From contig OY986437.1 in NCBI GenBank assembly GCA_963920525.1, forward strand, positions 110,042,715-110,106,714: 64,000 nucleotides of DNA, read 5' to 3'. The notes under the pieces were generated by a model that was not told the origin of the DNA, made no database searches, and worked only from the letters and a program-made list of their open reading frames with translations. The DNA is from Dichetophora obliterata (taxonomy: Eukaryota > Arthropoda > Insecta > Diptera > Sciomyzidae). Position numbers and translations under genes: made by a program. Below, piece by piece: positions 1 to 10,218 of this stretch; positions within the stretch are counted from its first letter, which is position 1, and the number at the start of each line of letters is the position of its first letter.

Positions 1-1
1 C

Positions 2-905
2 ATGAAAGCATGGGTAGCTGCAGATATGAGCACAAAATACTGTCTTAATTTCCAAATTTATTTGGGTACAGAGTCTGCAGCGGCTCAACCGGAGCGAAAC
101 CAAGGCCAGCGGGTTGTATTTTATCTAGTCAGCAAGTATGAAGGACGGAACGTGACAACAGATAACTTTTTCACCATTCGAGATTTGTCATTGGAGTTAC
201 TAAAGAAGAAAATAACCTTAGTAGGCACAGTGTGACGCAACAAACGATTTATTCCAGTTTGCGCTACTCAGCAGGAACTGAAGCGCTTGCCAGTCCTTAG
301 CTGTCGATATTTTTTTTTTCAATGGACCAGTTACCATCATTCAATACATTCCCAAAAAATAAAAAATGGTTACTTTGTTGAGCACTCTACATCATGACAA
401 AAATATTCTTGTGAAGCACCCAAAAAAGTTACCGGAAATGATTAACTTCTATAATTCTACAAAATCTGGAGTAGATATAATTGACAAGCCTGTAGAAATA
501 TATACGTGCAAGAGCCAAACCAATCGTTGGCCTATAGCCCTGTTCTCGAACATCGTAGATATCTCAGCGCTCAATGGCTACGTCTTGTGGGTAGACATTA
601 ACCCCAATTGGAACGCGTCAAAAATATTCAAGCGCAGAATTTTTCTCGAGAGTTTAGGCTTAGACCTTGTTCAAAAAAATATTCGTAGTAGGAAACGTCT
701 TCCAAGAAACCAAGCATCAGCAGATATCGTGCGAAATATGCAGCAAAATTCAGAATAGGCCAGCACTTTGGCAGGTTCTAAGCCCAAAAAGAGAAAGGCT
801 AGCCAACGAGTTGCTTGCACCGCTTGCCCCAGATCAATTTGCCGTAAAACTTTTGAGCGCTGCTCTGTTTGTAATAAACCTGTGTCCACAACATCGCACC
901 ACGGT
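2..905 (+). pseudogene. piggyBac-family transposase, 3' part, broken
   Basis: Remnant of a piggyBac DDD transposase gene, cut by the window start. Seen: a WVAAD block at the start (first catalytic Asp region of the family), then ERNQGQRVV and a VTTDNFFT block (second Asp), then LVGTV ended by an in-frame TGA at 233-235. The same frame goes on with RNKRFIP, which the family has at this place. The frame is then lost around the T-run at 309-320. From 366 a second frame carries LLSTLHHD, FYNSTKSGVDIID (third Asp) and TNRWPIALF. The end of the gene lies in yet another frame: about 776-905 encodes a Cys-rich stretch with CTACP, CRKTFERC and SVCNK spacing, the zinc-binding tail of piggyBac transposases. 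So there is at least one nonsense and two frameshift changes. No TTAA-flanked terminal repeat was found downstream. It is a dead copy. Confidence 0.87.
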
Positions 906-1623
906 TAAAACTTCTTCAACTTATTGCCTGGAGCACAAAAAAATAAATATATACTTTATTGGTCTGGTTATTTGAATAATCAAAACAGTAGAAACTAATG
1001 AATTATCAGTAAAATTTGAAACTTAATAATACTTAATAAAAGTTTAAAATTAATCAATATTCATTAATATATAAAAAATTATTACCAAAAGTTTAACTCT
1101 TACTGTATATCCAATACCAGGCCATATCCATAAACGCTTGGTCATTTCGTGACCTAAAGTTAACAAGTGTGACTTTTTATGAAGGTAACAGAAGTGTTAA
1201 AACATGGTTGTTGCAACTATGTTTTTTCTCTGCGTGTGCAGAGCGATATTTTTACTGTTAACAAATAGTAGTATTTATTAAAAGTAAAAATTATTTTTCT
1301 CCTTCTTTGAGGACAACAATGCGACAAGATTGAGTTCGTTGGCTCTTTTGCCAATTGAATCAGATCTTATGAGTCGACTTAATTTTGATGGTTTGATAAG
1401 AGATTTCGCTGGTGAAAAAAGCAGAAAAAAGATGTTTTAATCCTCACTTATCCACCCTCCTTATAATACCATAAATACCCAACCTGAGTCACCAGGACTT
1501 AGTCTTTATTTTTTGCAAAATAATGCAACATATTTTAAATTATCACATTCTTTACCTCCTAAATGGTAACCGTGTTTCCTTAAAAAAGAAAAAAAAAGTT
1601 AGTTAATAAATTGTGATCCATTA
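906..1623. other. AT-rich sequence between transposons
   Basis: I see no open frame, RNA gene or clear repeat here. It probably holds the untranslated end of the piggyBac remnant and old flank. The TTA at 1621-1623 is the left target-site duplication of the next element. Confidence 0.5.
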
Positions 1624-2120
1624 CACGGTGTTACAAAAAATAAATTTTTTTCTGTCCTATGAACCAAATGCACATATTCGGAAAGAGGGGAAAAAATAAA
1701 AATACACGGGTATCGTCGATTTTCATATACACGTCAGAATTTTTTTTTTTTTAAGTTTGAAGTATAAAGCTCGTAGTGGCCTGTGTGGAAGCCTTTGTAC
1801 CGATTTTGAACCCTTTTTCAGTGATCTAATCGAGCTGATTTTTTGCAGGCAGACTCGTGGAAATGTCTGTAGCACGTCAAATTTTTAAAAACAATTTTTA
1901 TCAATTCTCAGATTTTCCCCAATTTTTATTATTTTTGAAAAAAAAATATTTTTTCACTTTTCTTAGCATAACTTGAAGGGACTCCAAATTTTTAAACTAC
2001 TAAAGCGTTAGGGAAAAAAAATGTTTTTTGACCCATCCTACTCGATATAGTTGTAGTTAATCAATAGTAACCTTCTAACACTAAACAGTTTTTGACTTTT
2101 ACAACACTTACAACTGGTCT

Positions 2121-2261
2121 AGGGGCCCTCAAACGATACTACATGTCCATCCAACTTCCATCGGACATGTCCATCCACCTTGATTTCTTGCACACGAACG
2201 ATACTACATGTGTGATGACTTGACAGATCAGATGGACATGTAGTATCGTTTGAGGGCCCCT
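2121..2261. mobile_element. Nested MITE with perfect 31-bp inverted repeats
   Basis: AGGGGCCCTCAAACGATACT... at 2121-2151 is repeated exactly in inverted form at 2231-2261. TCT at 2118-2120 and 2262-2264 is a possible 3-bp target duplication. The motif ACGATACTACATGT occurs a third time near 2199. It lies between the left TIR and the coding region of the larger transposon, so it inserted into that element's 5' leader. It contains no coding sequence. Confidence 0.75.
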
Positions 2262-2344
2262 TCTGACAGATGAAATAAGGAATTGCAATATTGTTTTAAG
2301 TTCTGTTGTGCGAAAACGTATTTCTATATATTTCATCTGAAAAA

Positions 2345-4142
2345 ATGCAGTGTCCGACGCGAAATAACTTTTGTTACGTTTGTGGCTTATTCGCACCAAG
2401 TAAAAATTTCAAAAATATTACTAAAACAGTGGTGAATTCGTTTCAGAAAATATTTAAGACTGCTTATGTTCCTTACTTGTGGTATACTCCGGAAGTCGTG
2501 TGCGACTATTGCTACAGAAATTTGTGCAAGTTTATTGATGGAAGGTCAACAATAAAGTACGCTGTACCAACAATTTGGCTACCACGCACGGAGCACTGCA
2601 ATGAATTGTGCTACTTTTATGTAACTTTTGCTTAAACAAAAGGGTACCAATACATTCACCGCAACAAAATTCGCTACGCTAATGTAGAATCGGTAATTCC
2701 AGCAGTTCTATACTCACGAGAAGACCGTGTAGCGGCTTCAGTGGAGATTTTTGATAATGTTCCCGAAATAAGCGATGCAGAATCAACAGTTGTACCAAAA
2801 CTGCTATCAACTTTTCTTCCATCGAATGCGAGATGCGAGAGTCCTCAAGTATCGGAATTTGTGGCAACACCCAGTGAAATTGGGACTGCAATGCCGCATT
2901 TTATAACGCAAGTCGACTTCAATGACCTCGTACGAGACGGAAATTTGTCGAGGAGAACAGCAGAACTCTTTGCATCACGCTTTAAGCAGTGGAATATAGT
3001 GGCGGCTGATTTTAAAATAACAGCCGCTCGTGATCGAGGTAGCACTATTCCATATGACCAATTTTTTAGATTGCACGAAGATCGGGAAAAAAACTTGGCT
3101 TATTGTTGTGACATTGATTCGCTGTTTGCAAAAATCGGTTACCCACATATTTCAGAGGAGTGGCGACTTTTCATCTATGCATCGGTCAACAGCCTTAAAG
3201 GCGTGCTGCTTCATATCGGCAACACACATCCATCTGTCCCGATCGCATATGCCACAAACCTCAAGGAAACATACGAAGGCATGGAATTAATATTACAGTT
3301 GATAAAGTACAAAGAGCATAATTGGAAAATATGCTGCGATCTGAAAGTGGTCGGTTTACTCATGGGTGTTAAGCGTGGATTTCCAACCCACCAGTGCTTT
3401 TTGTGTACATGGGAAGGTCGAAAAAGAGATGAGCATTACACTGAATTTAAGTGGAAGCCGCGAACATGCTACAAAGTAGGCGTAGAAAGTATAGAGAATC
3501 TACCATTGGTGCAGCCGTCTCAAATCATTTTGCCTCCATTACACATTAAGCTCGGTCTCGTATCAAATTTTGTTAAAAAACTGGAACGTGGTGGCGAGGC
3601 CATTGCAACTTTGCGCAAAATTTTCCCGAAATTGAGCGGCGCAAAGATTCATGCAGGTATTTTTTTTAAGAAGTCATTCAGTAACTTTATATTTTTTAAT
3701 GATTTCTTTGACTTAAGGTGTTTTCAATGGTCCGCAGATAAAACAAATAATTGCAATTTCTGAATTTTTATCAAAATTAAATGCTATCGAACAACGTGCA
3801 TGGAAAGGTACAGTTGCCGTTATTGAGCAGTTTCTTGGCAACAAACGTGCTGCCAATTATAAAAATATTGTCGCAGAAATGATTTCGGCATATGGCGAAA
3901 TGGGCATTTTAATGTCGCTAAAGATCCATTTTCTTCACAATCATTTAGATTTTTTCCCTGATGATTTAGGAGCTTGTAGCGATGAGCATGGCGAAAGGTT
4001 CCATCAGGACATTGCGGCTATTGAAAAGCGCTTTAAAGGAAAAGACATTACGCATATGCTTGGCGAATACTGTTGGTCTATTTGTCGCGATACTGAAGCA
4101 AATGCTTACAACCGCAAAAATAAAAGGCCTAAATTTCTTTAA
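2345..4142 (+). pseudogene. Transposase-like protein of a widespread arthropod element family, two exons, one nonsense codon
   Basis: Start chosen at the ATG at 2345, just before a zinc-finger-like N terminus (FCYVC ... VCDYC ... HCNELCYF). Exon 1 runs to 3656, a 61-bp GT-AG intron covers 3657-3717, and exon 2 is 3718-4142; together 578 codons plus stop. One in-frame TAA sits at 2633-2635, right after the zinc-finger-like region. The core contains EEWRLFIYASVNSLKG, ICCDLKVVGLLMG, HQCFLCTWEG and LPPLHIKLGL in exon 1, and DEHGERFHQD in exon 2. I recognise these blocks from unnamed repeat-encoded proteins common in insects. From memory of that family the first block usually reads FID, so the Tyr here may be a lost catalytic Asp, and the Tyr in CYFY may be a lost zinc ligand. 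Both points are inference. The copy is close to intact but probably inactive. Confidence 0.7.
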
Positions 4143-4392
4143 AAACATTAAAATTTTTAATGTAACAATTATTTATTTTTATAAAACAAAAGTAATAAAA
4201 AAAAATTTTTTTTAACGAACTGAAACCTTAAAAAACGATAACCAATAAAAAAAAATATATACTTCAAACTTAAAAAAAATTCTTACGTGTACATGAAAAT
4301 CGCCGCATATTACACGTGTATTTTTATTTTTTATCCCCTTTCCGAAAAAGTAAATTTGGTTCATAGGACAGAATGTGTGTAACACGGTGTTA

Positions 4393-4685
4393 TTTACATT
4401 ATTGTGTGAATTTAATTGCGAGCTTTAGATCAAGTAAGTTTTTAAGAAGGCAACAACTCTGTGTAGAGTCAATCACTTAGCTGACCAGACAGTCTGTTTC
4501 AGAAATCGCTAATTTCCTCTTTAGTAGTCTTTGAGTGATGAAGCTGTGATCAACTCACTGTTAAAGTTGTATATGCTTAATAAGAAAAAGTTCCTTAGAT
4601 ATACAAAGAGTTAGGTTGACGGATAATCCAATTTTTTAAAAAGTTTACATAAGTTGTGTTTAGAGGTAATCAATTTCTTCGTAAT
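4393..4685. other. Unannotated AT-rich sequence
   Basis: Flank of the TTA-duplicated transposon. No gene or repeat recognised. Confidence 0.4.
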
Positions 4686-5150
4686 TGCATGCAGTTAAAT
4701 ACAATTACAAATTATAATCGCAATCTTAACAAATAATAATTACGATTACTGTAGTCATAATCGAAAAATTTTTCATTAAAATTACTGTAATCGTTATTAA
4801 TAAAAAAATAATAATTAGAAGTAATTATCAGTAATGAAATTAAAAAACAATTATTATGATTACAGTAATCGTAATTGCAATTTTTTATTCATAAAGATAG
4901 CTATAATCATAAAAATGTTCATTATAATTACAGTATTCGTAGTTGTAATTTTACATAAGTAACGATTTCTGTAATTGTAATCAATAAACTCTTCTATTAC
5001 AATTACAAAAGTTATCGCAATCGTAATTTGTGAATATACCAATTACAGTAATCGTATAAATGCTTTTTTTTGCACTACAATCATAGTCGTTAATCGTTAA
5101 TTTTTTATAGATTACGCCTAAAGTAATTGTAATTGAAAAATAATTTTAAC
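4686..5150. repeat. Degenerate AT-rich repeat with AATTACAGTAATCG units
   Basis: Variants of AATTACAGTAATCGTAATT and its inverse CGATTACTGTAATTA recur about every 40-70 bases (for example near 4743, 4780, 4857, 4925, 4995 and 5040). The arrangement is irregular and partly dyad-symmetric. No coding potential. Confidence 0.6.
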
Positions 5151-6558
5151 TGCAAAATACCCAAGTCTGCTTATAAGATCTGCTACACTAAAATACAATT
5201 TAATAATATGAAGTTTAACTATTAATGAACATATATGAAAGATAAGACATTTATGAAAAAATATTTTAGGAATAAAAATAAACAAATTTTAGAATGAATA
5301 GATAGAATAATAGAGTTATAAATAGAAATATGGTTACTGTATATGAAGATTTTTTGCCAATCATCTCCTACCCCGACCACTTTTTAAAAAGTTTTATACC
5401 GTTTTTCACTATGTACCCCATTTTACTCTCGAAATGTGAAAAATTTTGGAATTATAATTATTTCTGGAAAGGGGTCTTGGTATAAAAAAGCGTCCTTCTT
5501 TGATATTAGTTTCCAACCGTAACCATATGGATTTAGTAACCTAATTATATCTACGATGAAAAACTTCTGATATATTAGTATTTTTATTGATTTGTGGGCG
5601 GGCAAGTGTCTCCGCTTCATCCCATAGAATATATGTATGTGTCAAATTTGGTACACATCGTTTGAAATACATATAGATTTATTCAAATAACCCACATAAC
5701 AAAAGCACACGTCAAAACATACATACAAACATTTTTTTTGCTTAGAAAAGAGCAAAGACAAGCTCAAAGCAAGTTTTAATGAGATAATTAGTTGAACAAC
5801 AAATCTTGCTGTAATCAGAGTTGCGATTTACTTTACAGACAACCTCATGCAACATTGTTGTTATAGATTCGTGTTAAGATATTTTAAATAGAATAAAAAC
5901 TGGCTAGTTTGGATTTGCGTAAAAAGGTTTTAGATTTGGTCATCCATTGACCGCACACGTTTTAAAATAATCTGACTCTATTGAGTCGTGGCTTGATTCC
6001 TCTCCTTCTTTATCTGCTCACAAGTCACTTCAATGACCAGTGAGACTTCCAGTGAGACTTACATGATCCGCATCACAAAAACATTGAAAAGTGACTTTGC
6101 CGTCATGAATATTCAACACCCTAAAAGTATGCAAATCTCAAATGAAGATCATCTGAGTTTCTAGGTCAAAACAATTTTTACAAATATCAGCGAATAAATT
6201 TAGAAACTAAGGTGCTCTGCAAACTACATGCAACATTTACAATTGCAACACACCCTGTTTGCATTCATAGCAATCGTTTGGAAAACTCTCTGAATCTATT
6301 TAATGGAAAATCGTCATAATTTTCTAAACGCATGAAAATTGACGGCAAGATTGAAATTACTGATGCTTCTTCACATAAATTCCAGCACTTTATTTGAGCA
6401 GGTTTTTAATGCAAATGCCATGAACAGGGGCTGTGATGACTATTTCAGCAACAATTACAACAACAACAACGTCTAAAACAAGAATAGCAACAAGAAGTGA
6501 GGGCATTGCCATCACCTACATGCGCTAAACATGATTACTGTTGATAATGGGCAGGTGC
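5151..6558. other. Intergenic sequence upstream of the cuticle gene
   Basis: No convincing exon or transposon found. A 65-codon open stretch on the minus strand near 5423-5620 has no recognisable features and I do not call it. The last few hundred bases may hold the enhancer and promoter of the cuticle gene at 6627; CAACAACAAC-type runs occur near 6455-6470. Confidence 0.4.
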
Positions 6559-6566
6559 TATAAAAG
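6559..6566 (+). promoter_or_regulatory. TATA box of the cuticle protein gene
   Basis: TATAAAAG lies 68 bp before the start codon at 6627. Transcription would begin near 6590, giving a leader of about 40 nt. This is typical of fly cuticle genes, which usually have strong TATA promoters. Confidence 0.7.
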
Positions 6567-6626
6567 CTCAGTCATGTGCGAGATTCTGTTCATATGTGCA
6601 ACACGTAGCAAAAAACAGCAAACAAC

Positions 6627-7710
6627 ATGCGTGAACATTTTGTGGTAAGTAGATAATAATTGAGAATCAGAGCTCAAAGGACCATGGAAAATAATTTCAG
6701 ATCTGCATGCAGCTGCTGGTGCTTTTCTTGGCCTTCGTTGCCTGTCAAACACAGAACTTTGGACGAACACGTCCAGTAGTGACAAGGGTGCGCGCAGGCG
6801 CTAACCAAGGACGCTACAACCTGGCAGGCGATGGCAAGTACAAAGCTTCGAGCGATGGTCGGTATCGTGGAGCCAGTGATGGCAAGTACGTGCATCAGGA
6901 TGTGATTTATAAGAATGACGATCGGCCTGATGCTGGCTACTCCGGTACTTCTAACCCCTATAGGCCTGATAAGAGCCGTGGTGGACCAGGCATTGGTGGC
7001 GCAGGTGCTGGCGGAGTTGCAAGTGCTGTTGGTGGTGCTGGACGTAGCAGAGTCAGTGGCATTGGCAGTCGGCTGAGCATTGGAGCTGCTGGAACTAGAA
7101 AGGGAGGTGGAAGCGCAGCTGGATCACGAGCAGGTGTTGGAAGCGCAGCTATAGCGGGAGCATTTGGAGGTGGAGCAGTGCGCAAGTCATCAGCTTATAA
7201 TTTAAATAGTGGAGCTGTCAACGCTGGGCATCCTACCGTTCAAGGAAAGGGTACTAGTGTAGGTGGCAATGGCTGGAAGATTATTCGTTTGGAAGACTCA
7301 GTGAAGGCTGATGGCTATCATTATCTGTAAGTATGATCAACATAAAATTTGGTACAAAAAGCTCTTCATATCTCTCGAGCTTTTAATGAGCAACGACAAC
7401 AACCTTATCTCTTGAACAGCGAGCCTATAAGTATGCATTATATTTCTCTCTTCTGGTTTTTAGCTATGAAACCGAAAATGGCATACTTGCCGAAGAAGCT
7501 GGACGCGTTGAGCCGATGACCAGCGCTGATGACGGATTGCGCTCCAAGGGTTTCTACGAATATACTGGCGATGATGGCCTCCTCTATCGCGTGGACTATG
7601 TTGCCGATGATAACGGTTTTGTGCCGCAGGGTGTCCACATTCCGCCTGTCCCTCCTCACATACCAAAGTTGCTGGCGTATCTGGCTGCGAAAGCCGTCGT
7701 GAAGAAGTAA
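6627..7710 (+). CDS. Cuticular protein with RR-1 chitin-binding domain, three exons
   Basis: A secreted structural protein of the exoskeleton that binds chitin. Exon 1 (6627-6644) encodes only MREHFV, exon 2 is 6701-7326 and exon 3 is 7464-7710, with GT-AG introns of 56 and 137 bp; the total is 296 residues. The tiny first exon ending inside the signal peptide is a hallmark of insect cuticle genes, and ICMQLLVLFLAFVA continues the hydrophobic signal. Residues about 35-75 hold short DGKY/DGRY repeats. About 95-180 is Gly/Ala/Ser-rich low complexity. The Rebers-Riddiford domain (chitin_bind_4) is in exon 3: YETENGILAEEAG, KGFYEYTGDDGLLYRVDY, VADDNGFVPQGVHIP, which fits RR-1 (usually flexible cuticle). 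The start is set by the spliced signal peptide; the ATG at 6707 is internal. The D/RGKY-like repeats recall the Cpr49A cluster of Drosophila, but I cannot name an orthologue. Confidence 0.93.
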
Positions 7711-7803
7711 TAAATTCCATAGGGTAATTTCGAGATCTTGTTGCTACGTTGCAAATGCAAAATTAGCTGCTTTAACAAAAGGCTGTTGCGTGACGTTATT
7801 CTA

Positions 7804-7809
7804 AATAAA
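7804..7809 (+). terminator. Likely polyadenylation signal of the cuticle gene
   Basis: AATAAA lies 94 bp after the stop codon. Another AATAAA overlaps the stop codon itself (7709-7714), which would leave almost no 3' UTR, so the later one is the better candidate. Confidence 0.5.
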
Positions 7810-7916
7810 TATTTTCATTTTGCTTTGACCACCACCACCAATACTTTTTAAGCACCGCTGATTGAGCAGCTGTCTTCATTGTTTACATTTTAAGTGACAA
7901 AAAAGTTTATTATAAT

Positions 7917-8093
7917 CAAGGTGCATTTATAAGGTTGAGGCTTTTAAGAGAAATGCATTCTTTTCCAGCCTTTGCTTGAACTATCACTGTGCTTTTCTTT
8001 GTTCTATGCATTAATTTTTTGGTTTCTTTTCATCCATTCTGACAGTGCGATCGAGCTCGCTTTTAAATGCCACAACCTTATAATTGAGCCTTG
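7917..8093. mobile_element. MITE, family with CAAGG...CCTTG ends, copy 1
   Basis: Inverted arms: CAAGGTGCATTTATAAGGTTG at the left and CACAACCTTATAATTGAGCCTTG at the right. The whole 177 bp matches a second copy at 29145-29313, including CTTTGCTTGAA, TTCTTTGTTCTATGCATT and GAGCTCGC blocks. ATAAT on both sides may be the target duplication. Confidence 0.75.
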
Positions 8094-8141
8094 ATAATAA
8101 CAGTTTATAATAGAAGTGGTAAGGAAATGGAGGGAGTTTTA

Positions 8142-8375
8142 GGCGCCTATTATGTACGTATTATGTATGCGATGGTATGCGATGTTGACTCGCTTTAACT
8201 AAATTTTTTTCATATAACGTATTGCATACATTTTAATTGAACCATGTAGTTTGCTACCATCTATTAAGAATTTTCAAACGACGTAGTTTAACTGAAATGT
8301 ATGTAATAAGTTATACGAAAAAAAATTAGTTGAATCTAGTCAACTTAAGTTGAGTTGTAATACATAATAGGGGCC
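8142..8375. mobile_element. MITE with TTA duplication, Harbinger-like
   Basis: The left arm GGCGCCTATTATGTA and right arm TACATAATAGGGGCC are inverted copies, and the inner parts also pair (AACTAAATTTTTTTCATATAAC near 8199 with its inverse near 8309). TTA at 8139-8141 and 8376-8378 is a 3-bp target duplication, which PIF/Harbinger elements make. It has no coding sequence. Confidence 0.72.
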
Positions 8376-8378
8376 TTA

Positions 8379-9104
8379 AATAGAAAATGAGAAGAAGAAA
8401 ATGCCATCACGTTTACGAAACACTTTTCGATGGATGATGAAAAAATTATAACAAAAAAAAATGTTGTAAATCAATTGCTTTATCTACCCTTGAATAAGAA
8501 TTTGAAGAAAATCTACTCTTGCAACAACGCATTTGTAACGATGCAAGAAGACCGTGAATTACTCTCATGTCATTCCATGTTTCCTTTTGTATAAAATTGA
8601 AAATTTTCCCATACATATTTGACTGTATATTGTAAAAGATGAAACGAAATAAATTCTTTTTGATAAGCCCTTGCAGAATTTTAAAGTTATTATTTTCTAG
8701 GAGATTGACGTAAACTATCTTTCGATACAGCGTATTTATATTTTTTGTTCAGATATTTTTAAATAAAGTAAAAATGTCTTAACTGAAACTTTTAGTTATC
8801 GGATAAGACCATTTTATGCCGTACAAATCTCAAGTAATAAAAGAGAATCTATAAGAGGAAGAAAGTATATAAGCTACATTACTCTGCATATTTAGCCGAT
8901 GAGTTTACTGTAAAAATTTTGTAAATTGGCTCACGAAACTCAAAATATTAATATCTTATTTCATAACCTAATTGCGTAATTGCATTTAATTTAACCCCAA
9001 TCAGCCAAGCAAGCTTGGAATAAGCTTTAAACAAGCTTAGAATTAGAACCGTAAGCATCAAGCTTGGAAAAAGCTTAACATTACTATTGGAAAATGCTCA
9101 CAAC
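8379..9104. other. AT-rich sequence; AAGCTTGG motifs near the foldback
   Basis: No gene seen. From 8996 on, CCCCAATCAGCC and repeated AAGCTTGG/CAAGCTT motifs resemble the outer ends of the neighbouring foldback, so part of this may be an older copy of the same element. Confidence 0.4.
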
Positions 9105-9342
9105 CCAATCGGCCATTGAGAAATAGTGATTGGATTAAGCTTTTATACAATGCAAGCAATACAATGCAAGCACGCTTGTAAAACACTCTCGTGAGTAATA
9201 CATTTCCAAGTTGCTTTGTAGAATTATTGCGTAAAAAACAAAAAGTAAGTGTTGTACAATAATACTTTTAAAGACTTGCTTTAAGTAAGTGTTTCCTATC
9301 ATACTTGCAAAATGTTCAAAGTTGCGATTGCTGTTAGCTGTT

Positions 9343-9418
9343 GGCCTGTGTAGTCTAGTGGAGAGTGCGCTAGACTATCGACCCAGACGTCCCCGGTCCG
9401 AGTCCGGGTTCGGTCATG
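9343..9418 (+). repeat. tRNA-like segment (pol III A and B boxes), left arm
   Basis: TAGTCTAGTGG fits the A box and GGTCCGAGTCC the B box, 40 bases apart. A T-stem CCCGG/CCGGG can form. The acceptor stem pairs poorly, so this is a tRNA-derived repeat rather than a working tRNA gene. It resembles the minus-strand segment at 21935-22013. Confidence 0.6.
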
Positions 9419-9714
9419 GTTCTTTTCACTTTCTTTGCACTTTATTTCATTTAAGAGTTAATTGTGGAAAATATTGAATTTAAAGAACAAGAACCACACA
9501 ACTGACGGCTTAAAAGCAACAAGGCAAGTTTTCTTGAAGGCAAGTGGAGTTTGATAGTGAGAAATGAGGACGTGTAAAGAAACACTTGGAAAAAGCTTAT
9601 TCAAATACTAATTTTCAATTGTAAAGAAACACTTGGATCACAATTCCACTTGTGGATTTCTATGTTTAGTTTCCATAATTCTTAAATGTAGTTAAGAGCA
9701 AAGAAAATGAAAAG

Positions 9715-9795
9715 AACCATGACCGAACCCGGACTCGAACCGGGGACGTTTGGGTTGATAGTCTAGCGCAATCTCCACCTAGACTACACAGGCTA
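9715..9795 (-). repeat. tRNA-like segment, right arm of the foldback
   Basis: Inverted copy of the 9343-9418 segment. On the minus strand it reads GCCTGTGTAGTCTAGGTGGA ... and then CGGTTCGAGTCCGGGTTCGG, so both A-like and B boxes are present. The two promoters face each other across the loop. Confidence 0.6.
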
Positions 9796-10218
9796 ACAGT
9801 TAACAGCAATCGCAACTTTGAACAGTTGCAAAATTATTACCTTGGCTAACATTTTGTAAGTATGATTGGAAAACACTTAAAGCAAGTCTTTCCAAGTATT
9901 ATTGTACAACACTTACTTTTTGTTTTTTGCGCAATAAGTCTACAAAGCAACTTGGAAATTTATTACCTACGCAAGAGTTTTACAAGCGTGCTTGGAAAAG
10001 GCTTGGTTTTTGCATTGTATGTAAGCTTAATCCAATCACTTTTTCTAAATGGCTGATTGGGACGGCTTTAGAGCAGTGTCAGGCAAACAAATACATTCAC
10101 ATGCATTGTTGTGAGTGTGCCTGAGAGAGCGGAAGAGTTATTTTTTATTGTGTTCGTAACAGTCCAACCTAAATTGGTGCGTCAGCGTCATTTATCTGTC
10201 AAAATTGGTTCATGCACA

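Larger units (their letters stand above)
1624..4389 (+). mobile_element. Complete DNA transposon with ~130-bp TIRs and TTA duplication
   Basis: The ends are inverted copies. The left arm starts CACGGTGTTAC at 1624 and the right arm ends GTAACACGGTG at 4389; the similarity runs inward about 130-145 bp on each side (CTGTCCTATGAACCAAAT, the ATACACG block, TTTAAGTTTGAAGTATA). The element is flanked by TTA at 1621-1623 and 4390-4392, a 3-bp target-site duplication. It carries one two-exon transposase-like gene on the plus strand and a nested MITE in its 5' part. CAC...GTG ends with a 3-bp duplication would suit the CACTA/Mirage/Chapaev assemblage, but the protein is not one I can assign to a named superfamily, so the class is inference. 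Length is 2766 bp. Confidence 0.85.
9105..10061. mobile_element. 957-bp foldback element with a tRNA-like sequence in each arm
   Basis: Two arms of about 350 bp are imperfect inverted copies: CCCAATCGGCCATTGAGAAA at the left end, and TTTCTAAATGGCTGATTGGG at the right end. Inner matching blocks include AAGTAAGTGTTGTACAATAATA (left) with its inverse near 9898, and GTTGCGATTGCTGTTA with its inverse near 9800. Each arm contains the same tRNA-like segment (9343-9418 plus; about 9715-9795 minus). I found no clear target duplication. There is no open frame of interest, so the element is non-autonomous. Confidence 0.75.

Noticed and set aside
4860..5042. Hydrophobic open frame on the minus strand
   Set aside because: It lies inside the degenerate AATTACAGTAATCG repeat and has no other support.
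6958..7185. Proline/alanine-rich open frame opposite the cuticle gene
   Set aside because: Mirror of the Gly/Ala-rich coding strand of exon 2.
9343..9418. Functional tRNA gene
   Set aside because: A and B boxes are present, but acceptor and anticodon arms do not pair properly, and the sequence is part of an inverted-repeat element. The same reasoning holds for 12095, 16236, 21935 and 58581.
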